Part shown: in pieces, positions 36,242 to 44,511 of the stretch
Layout: every line of letters starts with the position of its first letter
Numbering within the stretch: the first letter of the stretch is position 1
Source of the DNA: CAZEKB01 sp964512225
Lineage (GTDB): Bacteria; Myxococcota_A; UBA796; UBA9615
Direction of reading: 5' to 3'
NCBI GenBank assembly: GCA_964512225.1
Contig: CAZEKB010000014.1
Span: forward strand, 1-64,000
DNA length: 64,000 nucleotides
Notes under the pieces: generated by a model
What the model saw: only the letters and a program-made list of their open reading frames with translations
Told to the model about the DNA's origin: nothing
Databases searched by the model: none
Program-made: the position numbers and the translations under genes

Positions 36242-36255
36242 AGTTTTCAGGCTGC

Positions 36256-36283
36256 ATTGTACTGGCGACGCACCCCGTTTCAA
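36256..36283 (-). promoter_or_regulatory. Sigma-70-like promoter of the MopE pair
   Basis: On the minus strand TTGAAA (36283-36278), a 16-bp spacer and TACAAT (36261-36256) form the best housekeeping-promoter match seen in this window. Transcription would start near 36249, about 47 bp before the ATG at 36202. Confidence 0.55.
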
Positions 36284-36430
36284 GGGTGGTCGGCCGGGCT
36301 TCGTCGGGCCCTTTCCCGAGGGGCTCCACCACGAGGGAGGCGAAGAAGGCCCGACTTTCTTGAGGAAGCCCGCACCGCAGGCGCGCCGGCCGTCGATCGC
36401 GGGAACCCGCCCGGCTGGTAGATTCCGCAG

Positions 36431-37639
36431 GTGTCGGCTCGCCCCCAGCCCGGTTCGCCGCCCTTCCCGCGGGGCCCGGCCGCCCGCCGCTTCTGGTTGT
36501 TGGAGCAGGGGACCGTCCACCTGAACCACGGCGCGTTCGGCGCCACGCCGCGTCCCGTGCTCGAGGCGCAGGACCGGGTCCGGGTGGAGGCCGAGCGCCA
36601 GCCGCCGCGCTTCTTCCTGGTGGACGGCCCGGCGGCGATCCGCGTCGCCGCCGCCCGCCTCGCGGAGGTCCTTGGCGCCGAAGGAGCCGACGTCGCCCTC
36701 GTGGAGAACGCCACCTCCGGCGTGGGCTCGATCCTCGAGTCCGTCCCCCTCGACCCCGGCGACGAGGTCCTCGTCACCGACCACGCCTACCCCGCCGTCC
36801 GCAACGCCCTGGAGTTCCTCGCGCGCAGGCGCGGCGTCCGCCTCGTCACCGCGCGGGTCCCCTACCCGCTGGACGGCCCGGACGCCGTGGTGGAGGCCGT
36901 CGACGCCGCCTGGAGCCCGAAGACCCGCCTCGTGGTGCTCGATCACATCACCAGCCAGACCGCCCTGGTCTTCCCGGTGGAGCCGATCGCGGCCCTGTGC
37001 CGGTCGCGAGGCGTCCCGCTCCTTGTGGACGGCGCCCACGCCCCGGGGATGCTGGAGCTCGACCTGCCCGGGACGGGCGCGGACTGGTACGTCGGCAACT
37101 GCCACAAGTGGTTGTGCGCCGCGAAGGGCACGGCGTTCGTATGGCGGAACCCCGCGTCGCCGCACCGCGACGTGCCGCTGCACCCCGCGGTCATCTCCCA
37201 CAACCTGGACCTCCCCTTCCCCGCGGAGCACGACTGGGTGGGCACGCGCGACCTGTCCAGCTGGCTCTCGCTCCCCGCGGCGCTCACCTTCCACGAGCGG
37301 ATGGGCGGCCCCGCGCTGCGGCGGCGAAACCGGGAGCTCGCGCGCGAGGGAGCCGAGATCCTCGCGGACGCCTGGGGCGTCGAGCCGCCCGCGCCCGCCT
37401 CGATGTTCGGCTCCCTGACGATCGTCCCCATGCCCGGCCGCGCCGACGACGTGAGCATCCCCGCCGCCAACGCCGAGGCCGCGCGCATCCGCGACCGGCA
37501 CCGCATCGAAGTCGCCGTCACGGGGTTCGCGGGGCGGCTGTGGTGCCGCCTGTCCGCCCAGGCCTACAACCACCGCGCCGAGTACGAGCAGCTGGCAGCC
37601 GCGATCGAGCCCGACCGCGTCGGGACGAGGCGGCCGTGA
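36431..37639 (+). CDS. Class V aminotransferase (isopenicillin-N-epimerase-like)
   Basis: A 402-residue PLP enzyme. HLNHGAFGATPRPVLEAQ is the typical start; ALVENATSGVGSILES, VLDHITSQTALVFPVEPIAALC, LLVDGAHAPGMLELDL (Asp holding the PLP ring) and WYVGNCHKWLCAAKGTAF (Schiff-base Lys) follow in order. Class V members of this type act as cysteine desulfurase-like lyases or as epimerases; the isopenicillin-N-epimerase-like group is mostly of unknown substrate. GTG start. Its stop overlaps the cpaF start (GTGA), so it is co-translated with the Tad motor genes, an odd neighbour for a PLP enzyme. Confidence 0.85.
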   Translation: MSARPQPGSPPFPRGPAARRFWLLEQGTVHLNHGAFGATPRPVLEAQDRVRVEAERQPPRFFLVDGPAAIRVAAARLAEVLGAEGADVALVENATSGVGSILESVPLDPGDEVLVTDHAYPAVRNALEFLARRRGVRLVTARVPYPLDGPDAVVEAVDAAWSPKTRLVVLDHITSQTALVFPVEPIAALCRSRGVPLLVDGAHAPGMLELDLPGTGADWYVGNCHKWLCAAKGTAFVWRNPASPHRDVPLHPAVISHNLDLPFPAEHDWVGTRDLSSWLSLPAALTFHERMGGPALRRRNRELAREGAEILADAWGVEPPAPASMFGSLTIVPMPGRADDVSIPAANAEAARIRDRHRIEVAVTGFAGRLWCRLSAQAYNHRAEYEQLAAAIEPDRVGTRRP

Positions 37640-38931
37640 CGGGGGCGTACGAGGGCGCGCGCGCGAGGGCGGCGGCGGACGTGATGGAGGCGCTGCTCGA
37701 GCGCGTGGACTTCTCCCGGGTCGAGGAGGGCCACCGGGCCGAGGTGCGGCGCATGTGCCGGGAGACGCTGGCGGCGCGTCGGGGCACCGACGTGGCGGCG
37801 GCCCTCGGGGGCGACGAAGCGCTGGACGCGGTCGCCGTCGAGCTCGCCGACGAGGCCTTCGCCTTCCGCCCCTTCTACGCCCTGCTGCAGGACGACGCGG
37901 TCGCCGACGTCCTGGTCAACGGACGCGACCGGGTCTACGTGGAGCGCGAGGGGCGACTCGCGGCCGTCGAGTTCGCCTTCCCGGACGAAGCCGCGGTCCT
38001 CCGCGTGGCCCGCTGGATGACGACGCGGATCGGCCGCCCCGTGTCCGACGCCCGGCCCATGGTCGACGCCCGCCTCCCCGACGGCTCGCGCATCAACGTC
38101 GTCATCCCGCCGCTGGCGATCGACGGGACGGTGCTGTCGATCCGGCGGTTCCGGCGGATGGGCCTCGACCTCGACGGCCTGGCCCGCTCCGGCAGCGTCC
38201 CTCCCCAGGTGCTGCCGCTGCTGCGGGCGGCCGTGGGGGCCCGCCTCAACGTCCTGGTCGCGGGGGGCACGGGCGCGGGCAAGACGACCTTCCTCAACGC
38301 CCTGAGCGCGTCGATCGGCGAGGGCGAGCGGGTCGTGACGATCGAGGACTCGGCGGAGCTGCAGCTCGCCCGCACGCACGTCGTCCGCCTGGAGACGAGG
38401 CCCTCGGGCGTCGACGGGACGGCGGAGGTGACCACGCGCGCGCTCGTGCGCAACGCCTTGCGGATGAGGCCGGACCGGATCCTGGTGGGCGAGGTCCGCG
38501 GCGCCGAAGCGATCGACATGCTCCAGGCCATGAACACCGGCCACGAAGGCTCGATGTCCACCGTCCACGCCAACTCGCCCCGGGACGCGCTGGCGCGCCT
38601 GGAGACGATGGTGGGGATGTCCGACGTGGCCCTCGACGAGCGCGCGGGCAAGGGCCAGATCGCCCGCTCGATCGACCTGGTGATCCAGCTGCGACGCCTC
38701 GCCGACGGTCGCCGCGTGGTGGAGACGATCACCGAGGTGGGGCGGCTGCAGGGCGACGTGATCACGCTGCAGGACATCGTCGTGCTGCACGTCCGCGGCA
38801 TCGGGCCCGACGGGCGCGCCGCGGGGACCTTCCGCGCGACCGGGGTGCGGCCCGCCTTCGCCGATCGCATCGAGCGCGCGGGGCATCGTCTCGATCCGTC
38901 GATGTGGCGGTTCGAGCACGCGCTGGGCTGA
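37636..38931 (+). CDS. cpaF: CpaF/TadA-type secretion ATPase
   Basis: A 431-residue hexameric cytosolic ATPase that powers Tad-type pilus assembly or secretion. It has an N-terminal domain (FYALLQDDAVADVLVNGRDRVYVEREGRL) and a RecA-like domain with Walker A AGGTGAGKTT (about residues 208-217), Asp box VVTIEDSAELQL, Walker B RILVGEVRGAEAIDML (about 280) and His box STVHANSPRDALARLETMV. GTG start overlaps the aminotransferase stop. Followed by tadB and tadC homologues. No pilin, secretin (CpaC), TadZ or prepilin peptidase gene is in the window. Confidence 0.93.
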   Translation: MTGAYEGARARAAADVMEALLERVDFSRVEEGHRAEVRRMCRETLAARRGTDVAAALGGDEALDAVAVELADEAFAFRPFYALLQDDAVADVLVNGRDRVYVEREGRLAAVEFAFPDEAAVLRVARWMTTRIGRPVSDARPMVDARLPDGSRINVVIPPLAIDGTVLSIRRFRRMGLDLDGLARSGSVPPQVLPLLRAAVGARLNVLVAGGTGAGKTTFLNALSASIGEGERVVTIEDSAELQLARTHVVRLETRPSGVDGTAEVTTRALVRNALRMRPDRILVGEVRGAEAIDMLQAMNTGHEGSMSTVHANSPRDALARLETMVGMSDVALDERAGKGQIARSIDLVIQLRRLADGRRVVETITEVGRLQGDVITLQDIVVLHVRGIGPDGRAAGTFRATGVRPAFADRIERAGHRLDPSMWRFEHALG

Positions 38932-38936
38932 GCGTC

Positions 38937-39869
38937 GTGGGATCCGTCGACACCGTGCTGCTGGTGGGGCTCTTCGTCGCCGCGCTCGCGGCGGGTCAGG
39001 CCGCGGTGTGGGCGAGCGGCGCGCGACGCGAGCAGGCGACCCGGGCGACGCCGTTCCACTGGGACGGTCGCCCCCCCGCGGCCGGGTCGCCGAAGCTCGC
39101 GGCCGTGCTGATCCGGGTCCCGGGGATGCGGGGGCTGCAGCAGCTCCAGGCCCAGGCCGGGAGCGAGCGCAGCGGCCTCTCCATCGTGGCTGCGTCGCTG
39201 CTCCTCGCCGTGTTCGTGGAGGTCGCCGTCATCGCGATCGGCGGGGACCCGATCCTCGGGCTCGCGGCCGCCATCCCCGCCTCGGCGGTGCCCGTCGGCG
39301 GCCTGTACGTCGCCCGGGCGCTGCGGGCCAAGGCGGTGCTCGGCGAGCTCCCGGCCGCCATGCGATCGCTCTATCGACTTTCCGGCGCGGGGCACGGCTC
39401 GGCCGCGATCGTCGCCGAGGCGGCGAAGTCGGTGGGGGGCCCGCTCGGGATCGAGCTGCGGCGAGCGTTCGAGGAGCAGCGCCGCGGGCGCCCCCTGGCC
39501 GAGGCCCTGCGCGCGATGGCGGACCGCGTGCCCGGCTGCGTCGACCTGCGGCTGCTCGTGACCACGATCGTCCTGGCGGAAGAGAGCGGCGCGGACCTGG
39601 GCGTGGCGGTGGCGAAGCTCGAGGACACCGTCTCGAAGCGCATCGCCCTCGACCTCGAGCTGCGCGCCGAGACCGCCCGGGCGCGGCTCTCCGCGGGGGT
39701 CATCTCGGGCATGCCGTTCCTGGGCCTGCTCGGGATCTGGGTGCTCGAGCCGGACTGGGTCCGGGCGGGCTGGGCGGACCCCGCGGGGCGCGTGCTGCAG
39801 CAGGCCGCGGCCGCGCTCATCGCCGTGGGCCTCCTGCTGATCGTGCGCCTCCTGAGGCGACCGCGATGA
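38937..39869 (+). CDS. tadB: TadB-like type II secretion F-domain protein
   Basis: A 310-residue inner-membrane platform protein. An N-terminal TM (VLLVGLFVAALAAG) and a pair of TM helices (about residues 80-125) precede the T2SSF domain (LPAAMRSLYRLSGAGHGSAAIVAEAAKSVGGPLGIELRRAFEEQRRGRPLAEALRAMADRV..., TTIVLAEESGADLGVAVAKLEDTV). Two more TM helices lie at the C-terminus. The GTG at 38937 is five bases after the cpaF stop. Its stop overlaps the tadC ATG (ATGA). Confidence 0.88.
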   Translation: MGSVDTVLLVGLFVAALAAGQAAVWASGARREQATRATPFHWDGRPPAAGSPKLAAVLIRVPGMRGLQQLQAQAGSERSGLSIVAASLLLAVFVEVAVIAIGGDPILGLAAAIPASAVPVGGLYVARALRAKAVLGELPAAMRSLYRLSGAGHGSAAIVAEAAKSVGGPLGIELRRAFEEQRRGRPLAEALRAMADRVPGCVDLRLLVTTIVLAEESGADLGVAVAKLEDTVSKRIALDLELRAETARARLSAGVISGMPFLGLLGIWVLEPDWVRAGWADPAGRVLQQAAAALIAVGLLLIVRLLRRPR

Positions 39870-40735
39870 CCCTCGACGGCACCTGGCTGGGGCTCCTCGC
39901 CCTTCTCCTCGCGGCCAGCGCGGTGGGCCTGTTCGCCGCCGCGCTGGCGACCCCCGGCAGTCGCCGACGGCCGCCGCCCGGGGCGGGACTGGAGGAGGAG
40001 ACGGAGCCCTTCGGCGCCCCCCGCCCGCGGCCCGAGTCGCCCCTGCAGCGTCGCATGGCCTCGGCCGGGCTCGAGGGGAGCGGCGACGCCGCGTGGTTCT
40101 TCGTCCTCCAGATCGGCCTCGCGCTGCTTCTCCCGCTCGGGCTGCTCGCGGCGATCGGATCCCTCGCCCTCCCCCCGCTCGGACGGAACCTGTTCGCCAT
40201 CGGGGCGGCGCTTCTGGGGTTCGGCCTGCCCCGGTGGGTGCTGGGGGCCCGCATCGAGGCTCGGCGCGCGCGCATGCGGCGATCGCTGCCGGACCTCGTG
40301 GACCTCGTGGTCGCCTGCCTGGAGGGAGGGCTGGGGCTGCAGGCGGCGCTGCGGCGCGCGGTGGGTGAGCTGGACGACGCGGCCCCCGCGCTCTGCCGCG
40401 AGCTCACGATGCTCGTGGACGCGTGGGCCCTCGGCGGGGACAAGTCGCTGCCCGTGGACGCGCTGCTGAGGCGGACGGGGGTGACCGAGCTCGGCGAGCT
40501 GGGACGCTCTCTGGAGGAGGCGCAACGCAGCCACTCCGACGTCACCGAGACTCTGCGGCGGTTCGCCGAGCAGCAGCGGATGGCCGACGCGGCGCGCGTG
40601 CGGACGTGGGCCAAGCGGACGCCGATCCACGTCGCGTTCGTTCAGGCGCTGTTCATGCTGCCGTCCGCGGCGGCGATCCTGGTGGGCCCGGCCCTCATCC
40701 GCGCGATGAAGTCCCTGGCCGCGCTGATCGGCTGA
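39866..40735 (+). CDS. tadC: TadC-like type II secretion F-domain protein
   Basis: A 289-residue inner-membrane protein with the same layout as TadB: an N-terminal TM, a TM pair (WFFVLQIGLALLLPLGLLAAI...), a T2SSF domain (LPDLVDLVVACLEGGLGLQAALRRAVGEL..., LGELGRSLEEAQRSHSDVTETLRRFAEQQRMADAARVRTWAKRTP) and C-terminal TM helices. It pairs with TadB to form the platform above the CpaF ATPase. The ATG overlaps the tadB stop. Confidence 0.88.
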   Translation: MTLDGTWLGLLALLLAASAVGLFAAALATPGSRRRPPPGAGLEEETEPFGAPRPRPESPLQRRMASAGLEGSGDAAWFFVLQIGLALLLPLGLLAAIGSLALPPLGRNLFAIGAALLGFGLPRWVLGARIEARRARMRRSLPDLVDLVVACLEGGLGLQAALRRAVGELDDAAPALCRELTMLVDAWALGGDKSLPVDALLRRTGVTELGELGRSLEEAQRSHSDVTETLRRFAEQQRMADAARVRTWAKRTPIHVAFVQALFMLPSAAAILVGPALIRAMKSLAALIG

Positions 40736-40782
40736 TCGCGCCGGGGGCTTGCCGCGCCCGCCCGGGAGCGGATAATGCACGG

Positions 40783-42000
40783 ATGACGCACGACGACGAA
40801 GGCTCGACCGGGGAGGTCGAGACGACGCACGACGGTGCAGAGGAGGCACCCGCGATGGCCGCCAACGACCCGACCGAACTGCCCGAAGACGAGACCCCCG
40901 AGCCGGAAGCGGCGGAGGAGGCCGTCGAAGAGGCCGAAGAGGACGACGAAGCCGAGGCCGAGGAGGACGCCCCGGAGGAGGACGCCGACGGCGACGACGA
41001 GTCGGACGAAGACGACGAGGAGGACGACGAAGAGGAGGAGGAAGCCGAGGCGGAGGAGCCGGAGCCCGAAGCCGAGGCGGCGCCGGAGCCCGAACCGGAG
41101 CCCGAACCGGAGCCCGAGGCCGAAGCCGAAGCCGAGGCGGAGCCCGAAGCGGAGCCCGAGCCCGAAGCGGAGCCCGAGCCCGCCCCGACCCCGGTGCGCC
41201 CCACTCCGGTGGCCGCCGCGGCGAGCGATTCGCGGAGCACCGACCCCGGTCGTCCGGCGGTTCCCCGCCCCACGCCGTCGGACTTCGGCCTCGATCCCCT
41301 GTCTTCGCTGCCGATCATCGTCGCTGCGATCGTGATCCTGTTCGCGGGCTACCAGTGGCTCGCAGGCGACGACGAGCCCGAGACCGCCCCCGCGGGCGAG
41401 GTCGCGTCGAGCGCCCCCGCCGATGCCCCCGCCGATCCTCCGGCCGACGCCGGCGCGCCGGCCGATGCCCCCGCCGACCCCCCCGCCGACGCCGGCGCTC
41501 CGGCCGACGCCCCCGCCGGCGCCCCCCCCGCGGCCCCCCCCGCGCGGGGCGCCGAGGCCACGCCCGCCGAGGCGCCCGCCACCGTCGGGGCCGCCGCGGC
41601 GATCGACGTCGCGGCGATCACCCCGTACGAGGGTGCCGCCCTGCCGCCGCCGGACAAGCCGGTGAACCAGGACGCGGAGGCCGCCGCCGCCAAGGCGGCC
41701 GAAGCCTTCGAAGCCGGCCGCTATCCGGAGGCCCGCACCGAGGTGGAGCAGGCCATCGCGAAGTCGCCCGGTTCGGCGCGCTACGAGAGCCTCCGCGCTC
41801 GGGTCCTGCACGCTCAGGGCGACAGCGCGGCGGCGCTGACCCAGCTCGACGAGGCGGTCCAGCACGCGCCCAAGGACGCCGAGCTCTACCGCCAGCGGGC
41901 GAGCGTCCAGGTGTCCCTCGGGCGCAGCGCCGAGGCCCGACGCGACATGGCCGCGTACCAGCGGCTCCGGGACGGCACGTCTCCGTCGTCGCCTCCGTAG
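40783..42000 (+). CDS. Acidic-repeat transmembrane TPR protein
   Basis: A 405-residue protein. Residues 1-135 are almost wholly Glu/Asp with Ala/Pro (EEDDEAEAEED, PEPEPEPEPE), followed by a Pro/Ala linker, one TM helix (LSSLPIIVAAIVILFAGYQWLAG, about 178-200), a PADAPADPPADAGA repeat linker, and a C-terminal TPR domain of about two to three repeats (AAAAKAAEAFEAGRYPEARTEVEQAIAKSPGSARYESLRARVLHAQGDSAAALTQLDEAVQHAPKDAELY). The topology would leave the acidic tail in the cytosol and the TPRs in the periplasm. It follows tadC by 47 bp. I know no family for the whole protein. Confidence 0.65.
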   Translation: MTHDDEGSTGEVETTHDGAEEAPAMAANDPTELPEDETPEPEAAEEAVEEAEEDDEAEAEEDAPEEDADGDDESDEDDEEDDEEEEEAEAEEPEPEAEAAPEPEPEPEPEPEAEAEAEAEPEAEPEPEAEPEPAPTPVRPTPVAAAASDSRSTDPGRPAVPRPTPSDFGLDPLSSLPIIVAAIVILFAGYQWLAGDDEPETAPAGEVASSAPADAPADPPADAGAPADAPADPPADAGAPADAPAGAPPAAPPARGAEATPAEAPATVGAAAAIDVAAITPYEGAALPPPDKPVNQDAEAAAAKAAEAFEAGRYPEARTEVEQAIAKSPGSARYESLRARVLHAQGDSAAALTQLDEAVQHAPKDAELYRQRASVQVSLGRSAEARRDMAAYQRLRDGTSPSSPP

Positions 42001-42014
42001 CCGACCGGCGCTCC

Positions 42015-42794
42015 ATGACCTTCGAGATCATCCGGCTGCCGGTGTGGGTGGACAACTACGCCTACCTGCTGCTCGCGGACGACGGCGACGCCGCGGTCGT
42101 GGACTCCCCGGAGGCGGGGCCGGTGCTCGAGGAGCTCGCCCGGAGGGGGCGTCGGCTCACCCACATCTTCAACACGCACCATCACTTCGACCACGTCGGC
42201 AGCAACGCCGCCCTGCTCGAGGCGTTCGACGACGTGGCCGTCTTCGGCGGCCGCTACGACCGGGAGCACGAACGCATCCCGGGCCAGACGCGGGTCCTCG
42301 TCGACGGCGAGACGTTCGCGTGGGGGGGCGAGACCTGCACCGTCCGCGAGGTCCCCGGGCACACGCTCGGGCACATCCTCTACACCTGGTCCAACGGGGC
42401 CGCGTTCGTGGGCGACACCCTGTTCGTCGGCGGCTGCGGGCGCCTGTTCGAGGGCACCGCGGAGCAGCTGGACCGCGCGCTCAACGACGTCATCGCCGCG
42501 CTTCCCCCGGCGACGCGCCTGTACTGCGCCCACGAGTACACCCAGTCGAACCTGAAGTTCGCGCTGCACGTGGACCCGGACAACGCCGCCCTGATCGCCT
42601 ACGCCGAAGAGGTGGACCGCAAGCGCGGCGCGGGAGCGGCCACGGTGCCGTCCGTGCTCGCCGACGAGCTCGAGATCAACCCGTTCCTGCGCTGCGACAC
42701 CCCCGCGATCCGCGCGGCCGTCGGCATGGCCGCGGCCTCCCGACACGAGGTCCTCGGGGCCCTGCGCTCCATGAAGGACGGGTTCCGGGGGTGA
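42015..42794 (+). CDS. gloB: Hydroxyacylglutathione hydrolase (glyoxalase II)
   Basis: A 259-residue metallo-beta-lactamase-fold thioesterase. Metal-binding motif THHHFDHVG, VPGHTLGHILY, GDTLFVGGCGRLFEGTAEQ (bridging Asp) and CAHEYTQSNLKFAL (His) are all present. The C-terminal helical part with NPFLRCDTPAIR is the glutathione-substrate domain of glyoxalase II. It hydrolyses S-lactoylglutathione to lactate in methylglyoxal detoxification. The ATG is 14 bp after the preceding stop. The next gene's GTG overlaps its stop (GTGA). Confidence 0.92.
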   Translation: MTFEIIRLPVWVDNYAYLLLADDGDAAVVDSPEAGPVLEELARRGRRLTHIFNTHHHFDHVGSNAALLEAFDDVAVFGGRYDREHERIPGQTRVLVDGETFAWGGETCTVREVPGHTLGHILYTWSNGAAFVGDTLFVGGCGRLFEGTAEQLDRALNDVIAALPPATRLYCAHEYTQSNLKFALHVDPDNAALIAYAEEVDRKRGAGAATVPSVLADELEINPFLRCDTPAIRAAVGMAAASRHEVLGALRSMKDGFRG

Positions 42795-43552
42795 GACTCT
42801 CGCTCCCGCTCGCGGCGCTCGCCGCCGTCGCGCTCGCGCTGACCGGGTGCTCCGTCGCGCACACCGCCCGGCCGCTGGGCAAGGGTCGTCAGGCCGTGCA
42901 CGTGTCCGTCGGGGGACCGATCGCCGGCGTCGGCGACTCGAGGACCCCCATCCCCCTGGTCACGGCGACCTACAAGTACGGCGTCACCGACCGCCTCGAC
43001 GTGTACGCGGGGTGGCACGTCCTCGAGACGTTCCTCAACAACGGCAACTTCTACTTCGACCTCGGCGCGTCGTACTACTTCCTGGACCAGAAGGGGCCGC
43101 TTCCGGGGGTGTCGGGGGCGTTCACGCTGTCGCCGCTCATCAACCGCGAGTCCGGGTGGGCCTCGTTCGACCTGCAGGCCACGTTCTCCTGGGCGTTCGG
43201 TCCCCGCGAGCGCCACCTCGTATACGCGGGCTTCCACAACTACTTCACCCCCATGGTGGGGAGCCCCACCTCGGTGAAGGCGCCCTTTACGTTCACGCCG
43301 TACCTCGGCGCGCAGGTGCGGATCGGCAAGGACCGGCGCCTGGGCATCGGGGGCGAGATCAAGTGGCACCGACCGTGGGTGGACACCGACCCGTCCGTCC
43401 TGGGCTACGTGGGCCCGGGCAAGCACGGCGCGATCGCGTTCGTGGGCGGCATCAGCGTGTACATCGGCAAAGACACGAAACCGGCCGCGGAGTACTCTCC
43501 AGCGCCGGACGAAGAGCCGGCCCCCGCCGCCGACCCCGAGGAGGGCCCATGA
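42791..43552 (+). CDS. Outer-membrane barrel-like lipoprotein
   Basis: A 253-residue protein with a lipobox ALTGC (Cys20) and alternating amphipathic strands (LVTATYKYGVTDRLDVYAGWHVL, FYFDLGASYYFLD, RHLVYAGFHNYFTPMVG, FTPYLGAQVRIG, HGAIAFVGGISVYIG) indicating a small outer-membrane barrel. A Pro/Glu-rich tail (EYSPAPDEEPAPAADPEEGP) follows the last strand, which is unusual for a barrel. Overlaps start of the next gene by 4 bp (ATGA). Function is unknown. Confidence 0.6.
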   Translation: MRLSLPLAALAAVALALTGCSVAHTARPLGKGRQAVHVSVGGPIAGVGDSRTPIPLVTATYKYGVTDRLDVYAGWHVLETFLNNGNFYFDLGASYYFLDQKGPLPGVSGAFTLSPLINRESGWASFDLQATFSWAFGPRERHLVYAGFHNYFTPMVGSPTSVKAPFTFTPYLGAQVRIGKDRRLGIGGEIKWHRPWVDTDPSVLGYVGPGKHGAIAFVGGISVYIGKDTKPAAEYSPAPDEEPAPAADPEEGP

Positions 43553-44508
43553 ATCGCGCTCTCCTGATCGCCCTCGTCCTCGCCTCCACGGGGTGCATCT
43601 CCCTCGAGTCGCTCTGGTACAACCCCGTCGCCCTGGACGAGTACGAGGCGTGGCAGTCCGAGGACAGCGCCATCCCCCAGGACCGCGTGGAGTGGCTCAC
43701 GGTCGAGTCCGAGCCGGTCGGCGACGAGACGGAGACGACCACCCTGCACGGCGTGTGGCTCAAGCAGTGCCTCGGGGTCGCGGATACGAGCTGCGTGCCC
43801 ACGTCGTTCCCCTGGCGCCAGCGCCAGACGGTCCTGTACTTCCACGGCAACGGCAGCCACATCGACGTCTACTGGGACCGGCTCGAGATCCTGTTCCGGC
43901 TCGGCTACACCCTCTTCGCGATCGACTACCGGGGCTACGGACGCTCGGAGGGCGAGCCGAGCGAGGCCGGGCTCTACGCCGACGCCCGAGCGGCCTTCGA
44001 CCACGTGGTCCGGCGCGTGGCGGTGGAGCGCGACCCGGACGTGGACCTGTCCGATCCGCCGTCGGCCAACGCGCTCGACATCCTCTTCTACGGCTACTCC
44101 CTCGGCTCGCTCGCCGCGGTGGACCTCGCGACCCGGGAGAGCGCGGCGTCGGTCGTGCTCGAGGCCGCCAACGCCGGATCGCAGCCGTTCCTCGACGACG
44201 GGATCGCCCTCGGGCTCGACAGCTCCGTGTTCATGGACACATCCTTCGACAACCTCGGCAAGATCGAGTTCGTGCTGTCCCCCAAGCTCTTCATGCACGG
44301 CACCGAGGACGACTTCGTGCGCTACGAGTTCGCCCAGCAGCTGTTCGACGCGGCCCGCGACCCCAAGGTCCTGTACACGGTCGACGGCGCCGTGCACGGC
44401 AACGTCCCCTGCCCCGAGCGCGAGGGCGAGGACCCCTGCACGGCGAACGACGCCTACAAGGACACCGTGGGCGACTTCCTCGACGAATTCGTGGGCGGAC
44501 CGGAGTAG
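43549..44508 (+). CDS. Alpha/beta-hydrolase lipoprotein
   Basis: A 319-residue lipoprotein (lipobox STGC, Cys16). The hydrolase fold is shown by TVLYFHGNGSHIDVYWDRLEILFRLGYTLFAIDYRGYGRSEGEPSEAGLYADARAAFDHV, nucleophile elbow FYGYSLGSLAAVDLA (Ser in GYSLG), the acid segment LFMHGTEDDFVRYEFAQQL (Asp) and VHGNVPC (His). This is the BEM46/ABHD13-like group, likely an esterase or thioesterase tethered to the outer membrane. The Cys pairs (KQCLGVADTSC, PCPEREGEDPC) suggest disulfides. Confidence 0.82.
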   Translation: MNRALLIALVLASTGCISLESLWYNPVALDEYEAWQSEDSAIPQDRVEWLTVESEPVGDETETTTLHGVWLKQCLGVADTSCVPTSFPWRQRQTVLYFHGNGSHIDVYWDRLEILFRLGYTLFAIDYRGYGRSEGEPSEAGLYADARAAFDHVVRRVAVERDPDVDLSDPPSANALDILFYGYSLGSLAAVDLATRESAASVVLEAANAGSQPFLDDGIALGLDSSVFMDTSFDNLGKIEFVLSPKLFMHGTEDDFVRYEFAQQLFDAARDPKVLYTVDGAVHGNVPCPEREGEDPCTANDAYKDTVGDFLDEFVGGPE

Positions 44509-44511
44509 CGC

